64,000 bases of DNA from Longimicrobiales bacterium (GTDB lineage: Bacteria; Gemmatimonadota; Gemmatimonadetes; Longimicrobiales; Gaopeijiaceae): NCBI GenBank assembly GCA_951828585.1, contig OX639991.1, forward strand, positions 2,202,576 through 2,266,575. The letters run 5' to 3'. This document shows positions 63,393 to 64,000 of the stretch, piece by piece (the stretch's first letter is position 1; each line of letters starts with the position of its first letter). A program made the translations under genes and the position numbers. The notes under the pieces are model-generated. The model did not search any database. It was given only the letters and a program-made list of their open reading frames with translations, and was not told the origin of the DNA.

Positions 63393-64000
63393 ATGCGAGC
63401 TGAACCCGCCGCGCGGCCACGCCCGCCCCTCTTCCCCACCGCCCTCCCCGCCCTCCTCATCATCCTCCTCCTCGCCGCAGCCACCCTCGCCGCGTCCACC
63501 CTCACCATCCCCACCCCCGGCGCCCTGCCCACCGCCGCCCCGCCCGTCCCCACCGCCCCCGGCCCCTCCCGCCCCGGCATCGACATCGAGGGCTACCGCT
63601 TCGAACTAACCCTCCGCGACGACACCGACGAAATCACCGGCCGCACCACCGTCACCCTGCGCTTCACGGCCGACGGCGTCGCGGAAGTCCCCCTCGACCT
63701 GATCGGTCGCGCCCCCGACGGCCGCGGCATGGAAGTCCTCTCGGTCACCACCCCGGACGGCCAGACCCCGCTCACCCACCGCCACGAGAACAACCTCCTC
63801 ACCATCCAACTCCCCGAGCCCGGCACAACCGGCACCCTCGCCACCTTCACCGTCGACTACCGCGGCATCCCCGCCTCCGGCCTCCGCATCGGCCCGAACA
63901 AGTACGGCGAGCGCACCTTCTTCAGCGACAACTGGCCCGACCGCGCCCGCAACTGGCTCCCCACCGTGGACCACATCGGCGACAAGGCCACGTGCGAATT
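63393..64000 (+). CDS. M1-family aminopeptidase, 5' part
   Basis: The gene starts at the ATG at 63393 (GGAGG 8 bp before) and runs off the right edge after about 202 codons. A hydrophobic leader (FPTALPALLIILLLAAATLA) is followed by a proline/threonine-rich linker. IDIEGYRFELTLRDDTDEI and the segment FFSDNWPDRARNWLP followed by VDHIGDKAT match the N-terminal domain of M1 metallopeptidases. The zinc motif HExxH lies outside the window. It diverges from the metalloprotease gene across a 148-bp gap. Confidence 0.87.
   Translation, partial: MRAEPAARPRPPLFPTALPALLIILLLAAATLAASTLTIPTPGALPTAAPPVPTAPGPSRPGIDIEGYRFELTLRDDTDEITGRTTVTLRFTADGVAEVPLDLIGRAPDGRGMEVLSVTTPDGQTPLTHRHENNLLTIQLPEPGTTGTLATFTVDYRGIPASGLRIGPNKYGERTFFSDNWPDRARNWLPTVDHIGDKATCE

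Overview
The window is high-GC bacterial DNA, densely packed and rich in secreted lipoproteins with six-bladed beta-propeller motifs, DUF5916 outer-membrane protein, DUF4143 ATPases, a type III glutamine synthetase, aconitase X and a Liv transport operon that carries its own CoA ligases. This mix suggests a Gemmatimonadota-like bacterium (soil or marine/sponge associated). That placement is inference from gene content; no rRNA or universal marker is present. I saw no tRNA, rRNA or CRISPR array.

Layout. 1-10 kb: end of a DUF5916 protein, a hipBA toxin-antitoxin (TA) operon translationally coupled to a membrane PHP phosphoesterase and a HupE-like protein, an MntA/HepT TA pair behind a tandem-dyad repeat, then secreted propeller and lipoprotein genes. 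10-22 kb: an accessory zone with an orphan parD, a 1543-residue SF1 helicase fused to a Vsr-like nuclease (probable single-gene defence system), a decayed gene tail, vapBC coupled to a multicopper oxidase, two broken propeller lipoproteins, and an ImmA/IrrE-DUF4411 pair in which both genes carry a one-base frameshift. 22-31 kb: a duplicated-domain lipoprotein, the first DUF4143 ATPase module, a Vgb-like propeller, a frameshifted K+ channel, and a nest of mobile DNA: two MITE-like elements bounded by CTAG, the second interrupted by a 1.4-kb IS1111-type IS110 element.

31-45 kb: glutamine synthetase III, aconitase X subunits, a duplicated lipoprotein pair flanking an M14 peptidase and a second vapBC, thiC behind a TPP riboswitch, an amidohydrolase remnant that has lost its catalytic barrel, and a dimethylglycine/sarcosine dehydrogenase-like protein. 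45-60 kb: a Liv-type ABC transporter with two acyl-CoA ligases, split between livM and livK by about 5.8 kb holding a second DUF4143 module, an M20 amidohydrolase and a DUF3299/ABC/FtsX operon. 60-64 kb: the third DUF4143 module, an Ig-domain M8-like metalloprotease and the start of an M1 aminopeptidase.

The most interesting unexplained pattern is that all three DUF4143 ATPase genes start directly behind exactly three AT-rich direct repeats with a strict 22- or 23-bp period. The two close paralogues share the repeat core TTGCAAT and the distant one has a different core, as expected if protein and repeat co-evolve. I propose this as a candidate undescribed self-regulated or mobile ATPase-nuclease cassette. 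Second is the IS1111-type element, whose predicted ends restore a terminal inverted repeat of its host element and whose 3' non-coding end is a candidate guide (seekRNA/bridge RNA) locus.
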